DNA of 64,000 nucleotides, from positions 124,001-188,000 of the forward strand of contig NZ_WHVL01000001.1 in NCBI RefSeq assembly GCF_020622355.1, read 5' to 3'. Both the position numbers and the translations under genes were made by a program. Origin of the DNA: Vreelandella malpeensis. Lineage in GTDB: Bacteria > Pseudomonadota > Gammaproteobacteria > Pseudomonadales > Halomonadaceae. Positions within the stretch are counted from its first letter, which is position 1. The number at the start of each line of letters is the position of its first letter. A model generated the notes under the pieces. That model was not told the DNA's origin, did not search any database, and saw only the letters and a list, made by a program, of their open reading frames with translations. Below are positions 52,569 through 62,538 of the stretch, piece by piece.

Positions 52569-53485
52569 CGGCACCGACATCACACCGCGCATGAACGGCC
52601 GGCTGGTACGCCTCACGCTGCGCGAACAGCGCGGCCTGGAGGCGGACCAAGACGGCTAGCTTGCCCCCCCCGCGCGGCGCGGAGCTTTCGTTGGCGTTCG
52701 GCTGGCAGGAAGAAGGCCTGATCGACAAGGGCCGCTTCACAGTCGATGAGATCCAGCACACTTGCGCCCAGGACCAGCTCACTATCCGCGCCCGCTCGGC
52801 AGACCTGCCCCGGGTAAGCGCACACAAAGCTGGCACGAGCTCACCCTGGGCGAGATCGTGGCCACCATTGCCGGGCGCAACAGCCTCAAGCCGGTGGTGG
52901 TCACCGTGCTGAACGGCATCCGCGTCGGGCACATCGACCAAACCGAAGAATCGGACCTGAATTTTCTCACCCGCCTAGGCGAGCGGTTCGACGCCATCAA
53001 AGCCGGCCGCATGCTGTTCACCACTACCGGCGAAGGCCTCACCGCCAGCGGCCAACCGATGACCGCCATCACCCTCACCCGCCGCGACGGCGACCAGCAC
53101 CGCTACAGCGTGACCGACCGCGACGCCTACAGCGGCGTAAAAGCCTACTGGAACGACACGCGCGGCGCCGAGCGGCAAACGGCGCTGGCCGGCACGGAAA
53201 GAACGCCAAGCAGCTGCGCCCCACCTACGCGAGCGAAGACGACGCTCTGGTGGCAGCGCGTAGCGAGTGGCAACGTATTCAGCGGGGGATGGCAGAATTT
53301 GAACTAACGCTGTTACTGGGACGAGCTGACATACTACCTGAGTCAGTGCTCAAGCTTAGTGGTTACAAATCGCAGATTGATGCCACCGCGTGGTTAGTGA
53401 CGGAGGTATCGCACAGCTTAAACGAGGGAGGTTACACGTGTCACTTAAGAATGGAAATTAAGCATAGTCAAACTTCTCTTAAATA
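52528..53485 (+). pseudogene. P2-type phage late control gene D (gpD) remnant
   Basis: Four successive frame segments reproduce the gpD family. YRLTFNGTDITPRMNGRLVR runs to a stop at 52659. PPPRGAELSLAFGWQEEGLI and GRFTVDEIQHT lie in a second frame after a run of C residues. ELTLGEIVATIAGRNSLKP, VGHIDQTEESDLNFLTRLGE and MLFTTTGEGLTASG lie in a third. QIDATAWLVTEVSHSLNEGG is in a fourth, ending at 53485. gpD forms the baseplate hub in contractile tails; this copy is clearly broken. GC is similar to the host. Confidence 0.87.
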
Positions 53486-53511
53486 ACTGTACATGCTTAA
53501 CTTTCTAATTC

Positions 53512-54360
53512 TTACAGCTTCCGAATAGCTGCACGCCGATCCTTATTTCTTATAATCTTATCAACATGCCTCAATAATCTTCCTTGCCAGACTCCTACTC
53601 CTCTCATGAAATTTTCTGGCCAAAAATCAGAGTCTGGAATAGTTGATTGAAAAGGTAGAATTAGCGAAGGATGATCTGCTAAAACGGAACGCGTATCTTT
53701 ATGTCTAGAAATATTTTTATAAACATATTTTGCGTAATTAAGAGCTTTCCGTTGGCTGTCAGGGTCACTCATGATTTCTATCGCATGGTTCCATAAGTCC
53801 TCACGAACTATTTTGCATAGTACTTTTGTGCGGATTAACTCACGTTCTGTATTAACTTGGCTCATGCGACGATGCTTTAAATTCGCGATACGAGACCAAA
53901 GTAGTGTAGGTGGATTTAGAACATTAAAATGAATTATATTCCGTCCATCTCTATCTATGTCCCACTCAATTTGTGTGGATGAGGTGCGCATTTTATCCGC
54001 ATCCAACTGACCGTAAACCGTGTTCATCACATCAATTACAAAATCGCTACCCTTTATAAAACCTGGCCGATTCAAATGTATAACTGCCATATTAGGCACA
54101 AGATCTCCAGGCTTTGGAAAATGGGGCGTGCCTTTCCACGATGCAGCTAATAATCTCACCCCCTCGACACTGCCAGCGGCTATATCTAGATCAGAAGAGG
54201 TTAAAGCGGCTTCTTGTGCTAGGGTAAGCTGATCTTGCAAGAAGTAGTCGCCCCAAAACGCAATCGCCTGGCCTCCAATGAGAACCAGGCGTTTCTGTAG
54301 ATCTTCCGGAAGTTCAGAGATAAGCCTAAGAATAGGTTTTATTTCAAGGCTATCAATCAT
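53512..54360 (-). CDS. Nucleotidyltransferase-fold protein (AbiEii/MenT-like candidate toxin)
   Basis: 282 residues, intact and AT-rich (near 40% GC). The N-terminal part has RLVLIGGQAIAFWGDYF followed by TSSDLDIAAG, i.e. a GG...(S/T)xDhDh pattern of the DNA polymerase-beta-like nucleotidyltransferase fold. A later helical half (SRIANLKHRRM, KALNYAKYVYKNISRH) resembles AbiEii/MenT-type toxins. A 65-residue gene lies 40 bp upstream on the same strand, a toxin-antitoxin-like pair. The cassette sits between the dead gpD and umuC genes. Function is inferred from the motif only; the ribosome site is weak. Confidence 0.65.
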   Translation of the reverse strand: MIDSLEIKPILRLISELPEDLQKRLVLIGGQAIAFWGDYFLQDQLTLAQEAALTSSDLDIAAGSVEGVRLLAASWKGTPHFPKPGDLVPNMAVIHLNRPGFIKGSDFVIDVMNTVYGQLDADKMRTSSTQIEWDIDRDGRNIIHFNVLNPPTLLWSRIANLKHRRMSQVNTERELIRTKVLCKIVREDLWNHAIEIMSDPDSQRKALNYAKYVYKNISRHKDTRSVLADHPSLILPFQSTIPDSDFWPENFMRGVGVWQGRLLRHVDKIIRNKDRRAAIRKL

Positions 54361-54400
54361 TCAAATTCGCTATATAAATATAACTCTTGACTAGTATTTG

Positions 54401-54598
54401 TCAAAGTGGTGCAGGCGCAGATGCACTACGGATAATGCGAGCATGTTGGCGAGCACCCTTGAACTGAGATGCGCGTTCAATAGCTTGTTGAGAAATAAGC
54501 ATCTCAGCATATTCCTGTAGGCGATTGCGCTCTTTTTCTTGGATACGTAGCACGAAACCATTATGTTGATATTGATTTGCGCTGATATGAGAAACCAT
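54401..54598 (-). CDS. Small protein upstream of the nucleotidyltransferase gene (candidate antitoxin)
   Basis: 65 residues from ATG 54598, which has GGTGA 6 nt before it; the frame extends 7 codons further without ribosome site. The chain is charged and probably helical in its middle (RIQEKERNRLQEYAEMLISQ) and ends basic, then SAPAPL. No DNA-binding motif is obvious. Its position, size and spacing suggest the first gene of a two-gene unit with the nucleotidyltransferase. Confidence 0.5.
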   Translation of the reverse strand: MVSHISANQYQHNGFVLRIQEKERNRLQEYAEMLISQQAIERASQFKGARQHARIIRSASAPAPL

Positions 54599-54640
54599 GA
54601 TTTTCACCATTAAAATCAAACGGTTATAGAAAATCTAGCT

Positions 54641-54697
54641 TGGCTCCATGCGAACCGTTAAGCTTTCAGAGAAAGCTTAACGGTTCGCATGGAGCCA
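54641..54697. repeat. 57-nt near-perfect palindrome
   Basis: Two exact 27-bp arms separated only by AGA. Each arm runs TGGCTCCATGCG, AACCGTTAAGC, TTTC. It lies 43 bp upstream of the small gene and has no T-run. Transcribed, it would form a very stable hairpin; as DNA it could extrude as a cruciform. The outer ends are TG...CA, as in some insertion-sequence ends, but no target duplication is visible. Confidence 0.9.
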
Positions 54698-54933
54698 GTC
54701 AACAAAATTTATTGATGTTCGTTTATATTAAGCCATATTTCTATACTAAGCAAATGCCCTACCATCTATAGTTGGGCCGCAATCTTCTAGCAAAATCTGT
54801 GGGTTACGCGTGTTTCAGGGCGACGCTCTCAAGATGATAAACTTAAGCCATTTTAGACGCAGTCAATCTGCGCCATATTGCGTAGGAAATCGACTACACC
54901 GCCCAGCACCGCGCCTGCCTGACTAACACCCCC
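54698..54933. other. AT-rich junction with no supported gene
   Basis: About 235 bp between the palindrome and the umuC remnant. The first 150 bp are AT-rich; the composition turns GC-rich at about 54850, which looks like the boundary of the inserted cassette. I see no gene, repeat or terminator here. Confidence 0.5.
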
Positions 54934-55665
54934 TTGAACTGCTCCGCCCGGATGAAGCACCCCTGGCCCCCGGCCGCAGGCACCAAGCGCCTGCGGCGCA
55001 AGTTCAGCGTGAACATGGAACGCACGGTGCTCGAGCTTCGCGGAGTCAGCTGCCTGGAGATGAACGACCTGTTCGAGCCGAAAAAGCGGATCATGACCAG
55101 CCGCTCGTTCGGTAGCTCCACCGGCCAGCTTTCGGGTCTGCAAGGCGCGATCCGCCACCACGCCCAGCGCGGCGCCGAGAAGCTGCGCGCCCAGAAAAGC
55201 CTAGCCCGCGCTGTGCTAGTATTCCTCAAGACGGATAGATTCCGGCCCGACCAGCCCCAGTACTCCCCCAGCCTGGTGGTCGAGCTAGAGCGCCCCACCC
55301 AGGACACCCGCGAGATCCTCCACGCGGCAAGCGTAGCGCTGCAGAAGATCTACCGGCCCCACTACAAATACAAGAAAGCCGGCGTGATGATGCTCGACCT
55401 CACCGACCAGCACCGCCAACAGCTCAGCCTGCTGAATACCCCTCAAACCGACGAAGACCCCCAGCGCAGCCAGCAGCTCATGGCCACCATGGACGCGCTG
55501 AACGAGAAGATGGGGAAAGGCACGGTGCGGCTGAGGCTACCCGAGAAGAATGCGCCGTGGCACCTACGCTGCGCGAGCCGAAGCCCGCGCTATACAACGA
55601 ATTGGGATGAGTTGATGAGGGCTTATACGGATGAAGACGCCATTAAAAAGCGTAAATCAATCTAA
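54934..55665 (+). pseudogene. umuC: Truncated Y-family DNA polymerase (UmuC type), C-terminal part
   Basis: About 240 codons matching the C-terminal half of UmuC: RRKFSVNMERTVLELRGVSC, EMNDLFEPKKRIMTSRSFG, then the little-finger region (YSPSLVVELERPTQDTREIL, YKYKKAGVMMLDLTDQHRQ) and the terminal DUF4113-like RSPRYTTNWDELM. The N-terminal ~190 residues, which hold the catalytic Asp/Glu of the palm, are missing, so translesion synthesis is impossible. No umuD is present. The first ~15 codons before the homology are not UmuC-like, marking a recombination junction. Confidence 0.85.
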
Positions 55666-55674
55666 TAAGAAAGC

Positions 55675-56679
55675 TTACCAATTCTCGATATAAATAATAT
55701 TGGCTTGGTCACTAACACCAAACTCTTCTATAAGCTTAGCCTTAATTTTTTTATGCTTGTTATTAATTTCGAATGTTCTCATAAAGTCTAACAAGTGTTT
55801 ATAATCTGTTTCTTTATTTTGGATCAAACTGAATATGTCATTTCCTATTTTTGTAAGAGCGGTATAAGATATAGAGAATCTCTCTACATCTTCATCAAAC
55901 TCTATACCAGTTAATACTCTACCTTTGTTATTGAAAAAAATTCTATCTCCTTTCTTTAGATCTAAAAAATTAATTGCAAGGCTCTGAACTAAACCTATCT
56001 GTTCTAGCAAGTTATAATCTGCAAACCCGAGCCCGTCGTAAACTTCTCCCCAAGCATCATTAGTAGCAATAAGTACTTTGTCACTGTTGAATACAGTCTT
56101 ACGGACAACCTTACTAAAAAGCTCAGCCTCTTGAATTGTCATAGTTTTTAAGACTTCAAGTGTTCTCAGCGAAAATCCATCAGGAGACCTCATTTCTCCA
56201 GCCAAGACTTTACCCCATAATCTGTGCATATAATCACTGCTAACATTTTCAATTATAGAGAAGTAGAGCGATAGCCAGTCCTCATCAATATCTTTCTCAG
56301 GTATAGAAGTGTCATCACTTAGTTCTTCTGCTGCATGAGACAAAACCGACTCAGTATTTACTTGCTTTTGAACAGATCTAGAAAACTCAGTAGAGCTAGC
56401 CCTCTGCATTAGTTCAGTATACTCTTTTGCCTGATGAGCATCTAAACCAGTCTCTTTAGCTATTAACTCTATATCTTCGCTTGAAAATTTAACACCACCT
56501 AAATCTTTACCATGCTTTTTTAATGCTTCACTAACAATATCAAGTTGCTTTGCAAAAGCTTTAGCTTTTTTAACTCTAAAAAAAGACTCAGTGGATTTTC
56601 CTAAACCTGCGGAAGTCACCTCAATAAGCCTAGTAAGAGGTTGACTTAGCCCAGTAAGATCTTTTATCTCTAAACCCAT
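55675..56679 (-). CDS. DUF2806 family protein
   Basis: 334 residues, very AT-rich (about 35% GC), thus foreign to this genome. The central segment DEDWLSLYFSIIENVSSDYM, HRLWGKVLAGEMRSPDGFSL and RTLEVLKTMTIQEAELF is typical of DUF2806, a family of unknown function. The N-terminal part is helical and Lys-rich, with a possible coiled coil. No signal peptide or membrane helix. It abuts the umuC remnant tail to tail (9 bp) and follows the BRCT gene by 40 bp on the same strand. Confidence 0.75.
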   Translation of the reverse strand: MGLEIKDLTGLSQPLTRLIEVTSAGLGKSTESFFRVKKAKAFAKQLDIVSEALKKHGKDLGGVKFSSEDIELIAKETGLDAHQAKEYTELMQRASSTEFSRSVQKQVNTESVLSHAAEELSDDTSIPEKDIDEDWLSLYFSIIENVSSDYMHRLWGKVLAGEMRSPDGFSLRTLEVLKTMTIQEAELFSKVVRKTVFNSDKVLIATNDAWGEVYDGLGFADYNLLEQIGLVQSLAINFLDLKKGDRIFFNNKGRVLTGIEFDEDVERFSISYTALTKIGNDIFSLIQNKETDYKHLLDFMRTFEINNKHKKIKAKLIEEFGVSDQANIIYIENW

Positions 56680-56719
56680 ACCAGCTCCTCCACGATTGAA
56701 CTTGAAATTATAAGCATTG

Positions 56720-57888
<1,169 letters not shown>

Positions 57889-57910
<22 letters not shown>

Positions 57911-58236
57911 TTCCCTGCCCCTTTTAATCGTTTATTACACCACCCGCCCAATGCGAATCTCACACCCCCCAGAATTTTCAGATGCCCCATATCCTGCGGC
58001 TTGATCATCTCCGGCTGGTACAGCTCGTTATCACTGATTAAATACAGCGCCCCTCTGGCTAACCGCTGCACCCGCTTGATCCGTCGCTCCCCACTCGCCA
58101 ACAGTAAGAACACCCGTTCCTGCTTCGGATCGCGGCTCGCCCGGTTCATCAACCAGGATGCCAGCCGCCAAGCCTCTATACCTATCCAAGTTGCGGTACG
58201 CCCCCCATACTCGTCAACTCGCCGCAAAAAAGACAT
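57889..58236 (-). pseudogene. Fragment resembling a phage repressor C-terminal (S24) domain
   Basis: The 115-codon frame has S24/CI-like sequence in its second half: ERVFLLLASGERRIKRVQRL with the conserved Lys, then ARGALYLISDNELYQPEMI and GHLKILGGVRFALGG. The N-terminal DNA-binding domain and the catalytic Ser segment are missing and the first ~40 residues do not match. Probably the end of a degraded phage repressor gene; it could still be translated. Confidence 0.6.
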
Positions 58237-58579
58237 TAACGCTAGGAAGCCTCGCTACTGTTAAGTGAGCTTAACCCACCAGAGCCATCATCACTATCGC
58301 AATGGTGCCCATTTTTGATCTCAATTGTCTCGCTCAAACAAACGTAGGTGGCTGGAGGCTACCCCCGAGCTTTCCTCTCACCTTTCGTGTCTCTTGCGCT
58401 GTGAGCGCTCACCATTCTTCCGTACAATACCGCCAATCCCATTGTTCGTGCATGAAACGATCCGCCATCAACCGGCCTTCAGGCGAGCCAAGGCTCGTCG
58501 CTACTAGCTATGCGTTGCGGTCGTTTCAAACATTTTCACATTATAGCTATATGTTTATACAGCTAAAGAACCGATTTCC
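58237..58579. other. 343-bp spacer before dusA
   Basis: No gene supported; a 93-codon frame across it lacks a ribosome site and runs into dusA. The last ~60 bp are AT-rich and should hold the dusA promoter. This is the right edge of the phage-like region. I found no second copy of the dusA 5' end in the window that would mark the other attachment site. Confidence 0.5.
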
Positions 58580-59593
58580 ATGACCGATTTAACGAACGAA
58601 AACGCCGCCGACCGGGGCCGCCGCTTCTCGGTGGCGCCCATGATGGACTGGACAACCCGCGACTACCGCGCGTTCGCCCGTACGCTCACCAAGCGCACCC
58701 TGCTCTACACCGAGATGGTCACCACCGGTGCCATCCTGCACGGCTCGCCCCGTGAGCGCTTTCTGGGTTACAACGAGGTGGAGCATCCCATCGCCTTGCA
58801 GCTAGGTGGCAGCGACGCGGGGGAGCTTGCCGAGTGCGCGGCGATCGCTCAGGAGTGGGGCTATGACGAGGTGAACCTGAACGTGGGTTGCCCCAGCGAC
58901 CGGGTGCAGAACAACCTGATTGGCGCTTGCCTGATGGGCCATCCGGAGAAAGTGGCGGCGGCGGTGAAGGCGATGCAGGAGGTGGTGTCGATTCCGGTGA
59001 CGGTGAAGTGTCGGATCGGTATCGATGATCAGAACGAGGACGAGGATTTGGCCCGCTTCATCGACCTGGTAGCGGAGGCCGGCTGCACCACCTTCACCGT
59101 GCATGCGCGCAAGGCATGGCTCAAGGGACTATCCCCGAAGGAGAACCGGGACATTCCGCCGCTGAACTACCCGCGCGTGCATCGCTTGAAGGCGGCCAAC
59201 CCGGCACTGCACATCGGCATCAACGGCGGCATCAAGACCCTCGAGGAGTGTCAGGCACAGCTTGCGCACGTGGATAGCGTGATGGTCGGGCGCGAGGCGT
59301 ACCAGAACCCGTGGCTGCTCGCCGGAGTGGACCAGACGATCTTCGGCGAACCCGGTCCGGCGGCCAGCCGGCTGGAAGCCGCTCAGGCCTTTCGACCCTA
59401 TATCCAGACGCGACTCGACGAGGGTGCCAAGCTCAATCACATCACCCGCCACCTGCTGGGGCTGTTCCAAGGCTGCCCGGGCGGGCGACGTTTTCGGCGC
59501 CACCTCTCGGAACACGCCCACAAGGAGGGCGCGGGGCTGCGCTTGTATGACGAGGCACTAAGCCTCGTTCGCGAGCCCGAACACGAGGCATGA
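58580..59593 (+). CDS. dusA: tRNA dihydrouridine(20/20a) synthase
   Basis: 337 residues. DusA reduces U20 and U20a in the D loop of tRNA with FMN and NADPH. RRFSVAPMMDWTTRDYRAFA begins the FMN-binding barrel; the catalytic Cys is in NLNVGCPSDRVQNN, and FTVHARKAWLKGLSPKENR is a DusA-specific region. The 5' end of dusA is a known integration site for phages and islands, which fits the remnant upstream. The start ATG 58580 lacks a clear ribosome site. It converges on katA. Confidence 0.96.
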   Translation: MTDLTNENAADRGRRFSVAPMMDWTTRDYRAFARTLTKRTLLYTEMVTTGAILHGSPRERFLGYNEVEHPIALQLGGSDAGELAECAAIAQEWGYDEVNLNVGCPSDRVQNNLIGACLMGHPEKVAAAVKAMQEVVSIPVTVKCRIGIDDQNEDEDLARFIDLVAEAGCTTFTVHARKAWLKGLSPKENRDIPPLNYPRVHRLKAANPALHIGINGGIKTLEECQAQLAHVDSVMVGREAYQNPWLLAGVDQTIFGEPGPAASRLEAAQAFRPYIQTRLDEGAKLNHITRHLLGLFQGCPGGRRFRRHLSEHAHKEGAGLRLYDEALSLVREPEHEA

Positions 59594-59596
59594 AAA

Positions 59597-59623
59597 AACC
59601 CGCCGCGCAGTGCGCGGCGGGTT
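59597..59623 (-). terminator. Terminator between dusA and katA
   Basis: AACCCGCCGCGC AGT GCGCGGCGGGTT, perfect 12-bp stem with a T-run on the minus-strand side; it probably serves katA and, less well, dusA. Confidence 0.92.
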
Positions 59624-59640
59624 CGTTAGTGGGTGAGCGA

Positions 59641-61113
59641 TTACTTGCCGGCTTTCTGGCGGTTTTCCATCACACCCTTCTCGACGCGCTCGCCGATGGT
59701 CTGATCGACGTTCTTCCAGTACTCGAACACTCGTGACAGCACCGGTTCCTCCACCCCGCCGGAGACGTGACCGACGATGTTGCTGACCAGCCGGTCGCGG
59801 GCGGCCTCGTCCATCACCTTGTTGACCAGATCGTTGGCCTGGTTGAAGTCGCCGTCGTCCGGGCGCAGCGTGTAGGCGGTGCGCACGAACTCACCGTCGG
59901 CCTGCCATACCGCATCTTCCGGGAAGCGCTGCGGGTCGGCGTGGGCACCGCCCTTGCTGTTGGGCGCGTAGACCGGGTCGGACGTGTTGGTCATGCGCAT
60001 CCGGCCGCCCTTGGCGTAGCTGTGGAACGGGCACTTGGGCTGGTTGACCGGAATCTGCTGGTAATTGACCCCTAGGCGCGCGCGGTGCGCATCGGCGTAG
60101 GAGATGGTACGCGCCAGCAACATCTTGTCCGGCGAGAAGCCGGTGCCCGGTACCGAGTTGTTCGGCTGGAACGCCGCCTGCTCGATTTCGGTGTGGAAAT
60201 CCGTCGGGTTGCGATCGAGGGTCATCTTGCCCACTTCCTGCAGCGGGTAATCGCCGTGCGGCCACACCTTGGTCAAGTCGAACGGGTTGATGCGGTAGGT
60301 CTTGGCGTCCTCGAAGGGCATGATCTGAACGTGCAAGGTCCAGGTCGGATGATCGCCGCGCTTGATGGCATCGAACAGATCGCGGCGGTGATAGTCGGCA
60401 TCAGACCCCGCCATTTCGTCCGCCTGTTCCTGGGTCATGCACTTGATGCCCTGATCGGTCTTGAAATGGTACTTCACCCAGAAGCGCTCGCCGGCATCGT
60501 TGACCCACATGTAGGTGTGGCTCGAGTAGCCGTTCATGTGGCGCCAGGAGGCGGGCACGCCACGGTCGCCCATCAGCCAGGTCACCTGGTGGGCAGACTC
60601 CGGCGACAGCGTCCAGAAGTCCCACTGCATGTCGTGGTCGCGCAGGCCGTTGTCGGCGCGGCGCTTTTGCGAGTGGATGAAGTGCTGGAACTTGAGCGGG
60701 TCGCGCACGAAGAACACGGGGGTGTTGTTACCCACCATGTCGAAGTTGCCTTCCTCGGTGTAGAACTTCAGCGCGAAGCCGCGCGGGTCGCGCCAGGTAT
60801 CGGGGCTTCCCGACTCGCCGGCCACCGTGGAGAAACGAGCGAGCATCTCGGTCTTCTTGCCCTGCTGCAGGAACTTCGCCTTGGTGTAACGGCTGACGTC
60901 GTGAGTCACCTCGAAGTGGCCGAAGGCGCCACCGCCCTTGGCGTGGGGCTGACGATCCGGAATCATTTCCCGGTTGAAGGCCGCCATCTGCTCCATCAGG
61001 TAGTGATCGTGCAGCACGATCGGGCCATCGGGGCCGACGGAGAGCGAATGTTCGTCGCTGGCTACCGGTATTCCTGCATCCGTGGTCGTAAAAGTGGATT
61101 TACCGTTCGTCAT
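59641..61113 (-). CDS. katA: Monofunctional haem catalase
   Basis: 490 residues, a small-subunit catalase that splits hydrogen peroxide in the cytosol. The distal His is in [19 protein letters not shown], the distal Asn in [17 protein letters not shown], and the proximal haem Tyr in [38 protein letters not shown] is also typical. ATG 61113 has GGAGG 6 nt upstream; the longer frame to 61182 is unsupported. The C-terminus lacks the flavodoxin-like domain of large catalases. Confidence 0.96.
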   Translation of the reverse strand: MTNGKSTFTTTDAGIPVASDEHSLSVGPDGPIVLHDHYLMEQMAAFNREMIPDRQPHAKGGGAFGHFEVTHDVSRYTKAKFLQQGKKTEMLARFSTVAGESGSPDTWRDPRGFALKFYTEEGNFDMVGNNTPVFFVRDPLKFQHFIHSQKRRADNGLRDHDMQWDFWTLSPESAHQVTWLMGDRGVPASWRHMNGYSSHTYMWVNDAGERFWVKYHFKTDQGIKCMTQEQADEMAGSDADYHRRDLFDAIKRGDHPTWTLHVQIMPFEDAKTYRINPFDLTKVWPHGDYPLQEVGKMTLDRNPTDFHTEIEQAAFQPNNSVPGTGFSPDKMLLARTISYADAHRARLGVNYQQIPVNQPKCPFHSYAKGGRMRMTNTSDPVYAPNSKGGAHADPQRFPEDAVWQADGEFVRTAYTLRPDDGDFNQANDLVNKVMDEAARDRLVSNIVGHVSGGVEEPVLSRVFEYWKNVDQTIGERVEKGVMENRQKAGK

Positions 61114-61263
61114 ACCCTTCCTCCATGTCACGATCCGAGGCCTCTTCGGGGCCACTTTCATTTCGGCTCTATCTCGAGCCATTCATTCACTTGGTTAGCG
61201 TGCGTGCCCAACAGTTATAGTCAATGCATGGGTATCATGCCACGCTGGAGGCCCCCTTCTCAG

Positions 61264-61278
61264 CTATGGGTTTCATAG
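61264..61278. promoter_or_regulatory. Possible OxyR half-site upstream of katA
   Basis: CTAT-N7-ATAG, the central part of the OxyR pattern ATAG-N7-CTAT-N7-ATAG-N7-CTAT. The outer tetranucleotides match poorly. About 150 bp upstream of katA. Confidence 0.25.
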
Positions 61279-61354
61279 CGTAAGGCCATCGATTAAGGGT
61301 CTTGCAGGCAATCACGACTATCGATCATGAAAACAAGCCTGCGCCAGGCCCGGT

Positions 61355-62386
61355 TCAGAACATCGGGTCCGGCGCCGGGTCGAGGCTTGACTGGAAACTC
61401 TCGATGGCGGTCTCGGCCTCCTCGATCTCATCAAAGCGCGCGATGTGGTAAAGCGCCTCGCCCTCGTTGGCCAACGGCAGGCGGCTCATGCCGATGACGA
61501 TGCCGTCCGCCATGGCCCTTATGTCGCCTTCGTCGTTGCCGAAGGGGTCGGCTACCTTGCCCAGCACCTCGCCCTTGGCGACCCGCGCACCCAGGCGCAC
61601 CATCGGGCGCAGGATGCCGTCGATCGGCGCCCGCGCCCAGCTCGAGCCGTTGGCCAGCTCCGCCGGGGCCGGCAGGCGGCGGCGCTGCTCGCCGGACAGC
61701 ATGCCCAGGCGGCGCATCACGCGCAGGATGCCGCGCACCCCCGGCGCGATCGCCCACTCATCGAAGCGCAGCGCCTCGCCAGCCTCGTAGGTAAGGACCG
61801 GAATGCCGCGATTCTGCGCGTAGTGGCGCAGGCTCCCCTCGCGCAGCTCGGCATTGAGGATCACCGGCGCGCCGAAGGCGTCCGCCATGCGCGCGGTTTC
61901 GCTGCCGGGCTCGAGCTGGGCACGGATCTGCGGCAGGTTGGTGCGATGAATGGCACCGGTGTGCAGGTCGATGATATGGGTGGCGTGGTCGACGATCTCC
62001 TCACGCAGGAGCGCCGCGATACGTCCACCGAGCGACCCGTTGTCGCTGCCCGGAAAGCAGCGATTGAGATCGCGCCGATCCGGCAGGTAGCGGGTATGCT
62101 GGAGAAAGCCGAACACGTTGACCACGGGTACGGCGATCAGCGTACCGCGCAGGCTGTTGATCGAGCGCGAGCGCAGAAGGCGCCGCACGATCTCCACACC
62201 GTTGATCTCGTCGCCGTGGATGCCGCCGCATACCAGCATTACCGGACCGGGCTTGCGCCCGTGTACCACTTCGATGGAAATGTGCAGCGGGGTATGGGTA
62301 TAAAGGCGCGCCACCGGTACGTCGATCTGCTGGCGCTGGCCGGGCTGTAACGTGTGACCGGCAATGTGAAATGGGATGTTGGCCAT
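61355..62386 (-). CDS. Succinylglutamate desuccinylase/aspartoacylase family protein (M14)
   Basis: 343 residues of the zinc deacylase branch of the M14 fold. Zinc ligands are readable in GGIHGDEINGVEIVRRLL (His and Glu) and later in IIDLHTGAIHRTNLPQ (His). LRGTLIAVPVVNVFGF and DLNRCFPGSDNGSLGGRIA are typical. The C-terminal ~100 residues form a beta-rich, lipoyl-like domain (GILRPMVRLGARVAKGEVLG). The substrate, probably an N-acyl amino acid, is not evident. Divergent from the TetR gene; the shared gap contains an AcrR-like operator. Confidence 0.88.
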   Translation of the reverse strand: MANIPFHIAGHTLQPGQRQQIDVPVARLYTHTPLHISIEVVHGRKPGPVMLVCGGIHGDEINGVEIVRRLLRSRSINSLRGTLIAVPVVNVFGFLQHTRYLPDRRDLNRCFPGSDNGSLGGRIAALLREEIVDHATHIIDLHTGAIHRTNLPQIRAQLEPGSETARMADAFGAPVILNAELREGSLRHYAQNRGIPVLTYEAGEALRFDEWAIAPGVRGILRVMRRLGMLSGEQRRRLPAPAELANGSSWARAPIDGILRPMVRLGARVAKGEVLGKVADPFGNDEGDIRAMADGIVIGMSRLPLANEGEALYHIARFDEIEEAETAIESFQSSLDPAPDPMF

Positions 62387-62461
62387 GGCAAGTCCTGTCG
62401 GCGGACGAAAAACGACGCAAGGCGCACGTTTGTTGATCCAAGTGATGATATCCGTCCATTA

Positions 62462-62485
62462 ACCATACAGTTTTGAATGTAAAAG
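62462..62485. promoter_or_regulatory. AcrR/TtgR-like operator candidate
   Basis: ACCATACAGTTT then TGAATGTAAAAG. It matches the core of the E. coli AcrR site (CATACATTT then GTGAATGTA) closely and lies between the TetR gene and the divergent M14 gene. Confidence 0.5.
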
Positions 62486-62538
62486 AACGGTGTTTCAGCT
62501 AAAATGCCCTCTTTACGGTGAACGAGCAAGGTTGCGTT

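Noticed and set aside
54641-54697. Palindrome as an integron attC site
   Set aside because: It contains GTTAAGC and GCTTAAC, which fit attC core patterns, but in the inner rather than outer positions, and the arms have no unpaired bases as attC folds do.
54853-55161. 102-codon minus frame opposite the umuC remnant
   Set aside because: The plus strand gives clear UmuC sequence over most of this span; the short unexplained tail at 54853-54933 is too little to call a gene.
58302-58583. 93-codon frame before dusA
   Set aside because: It ends inside the dusA start, has no ribosome site and no recognisable features.
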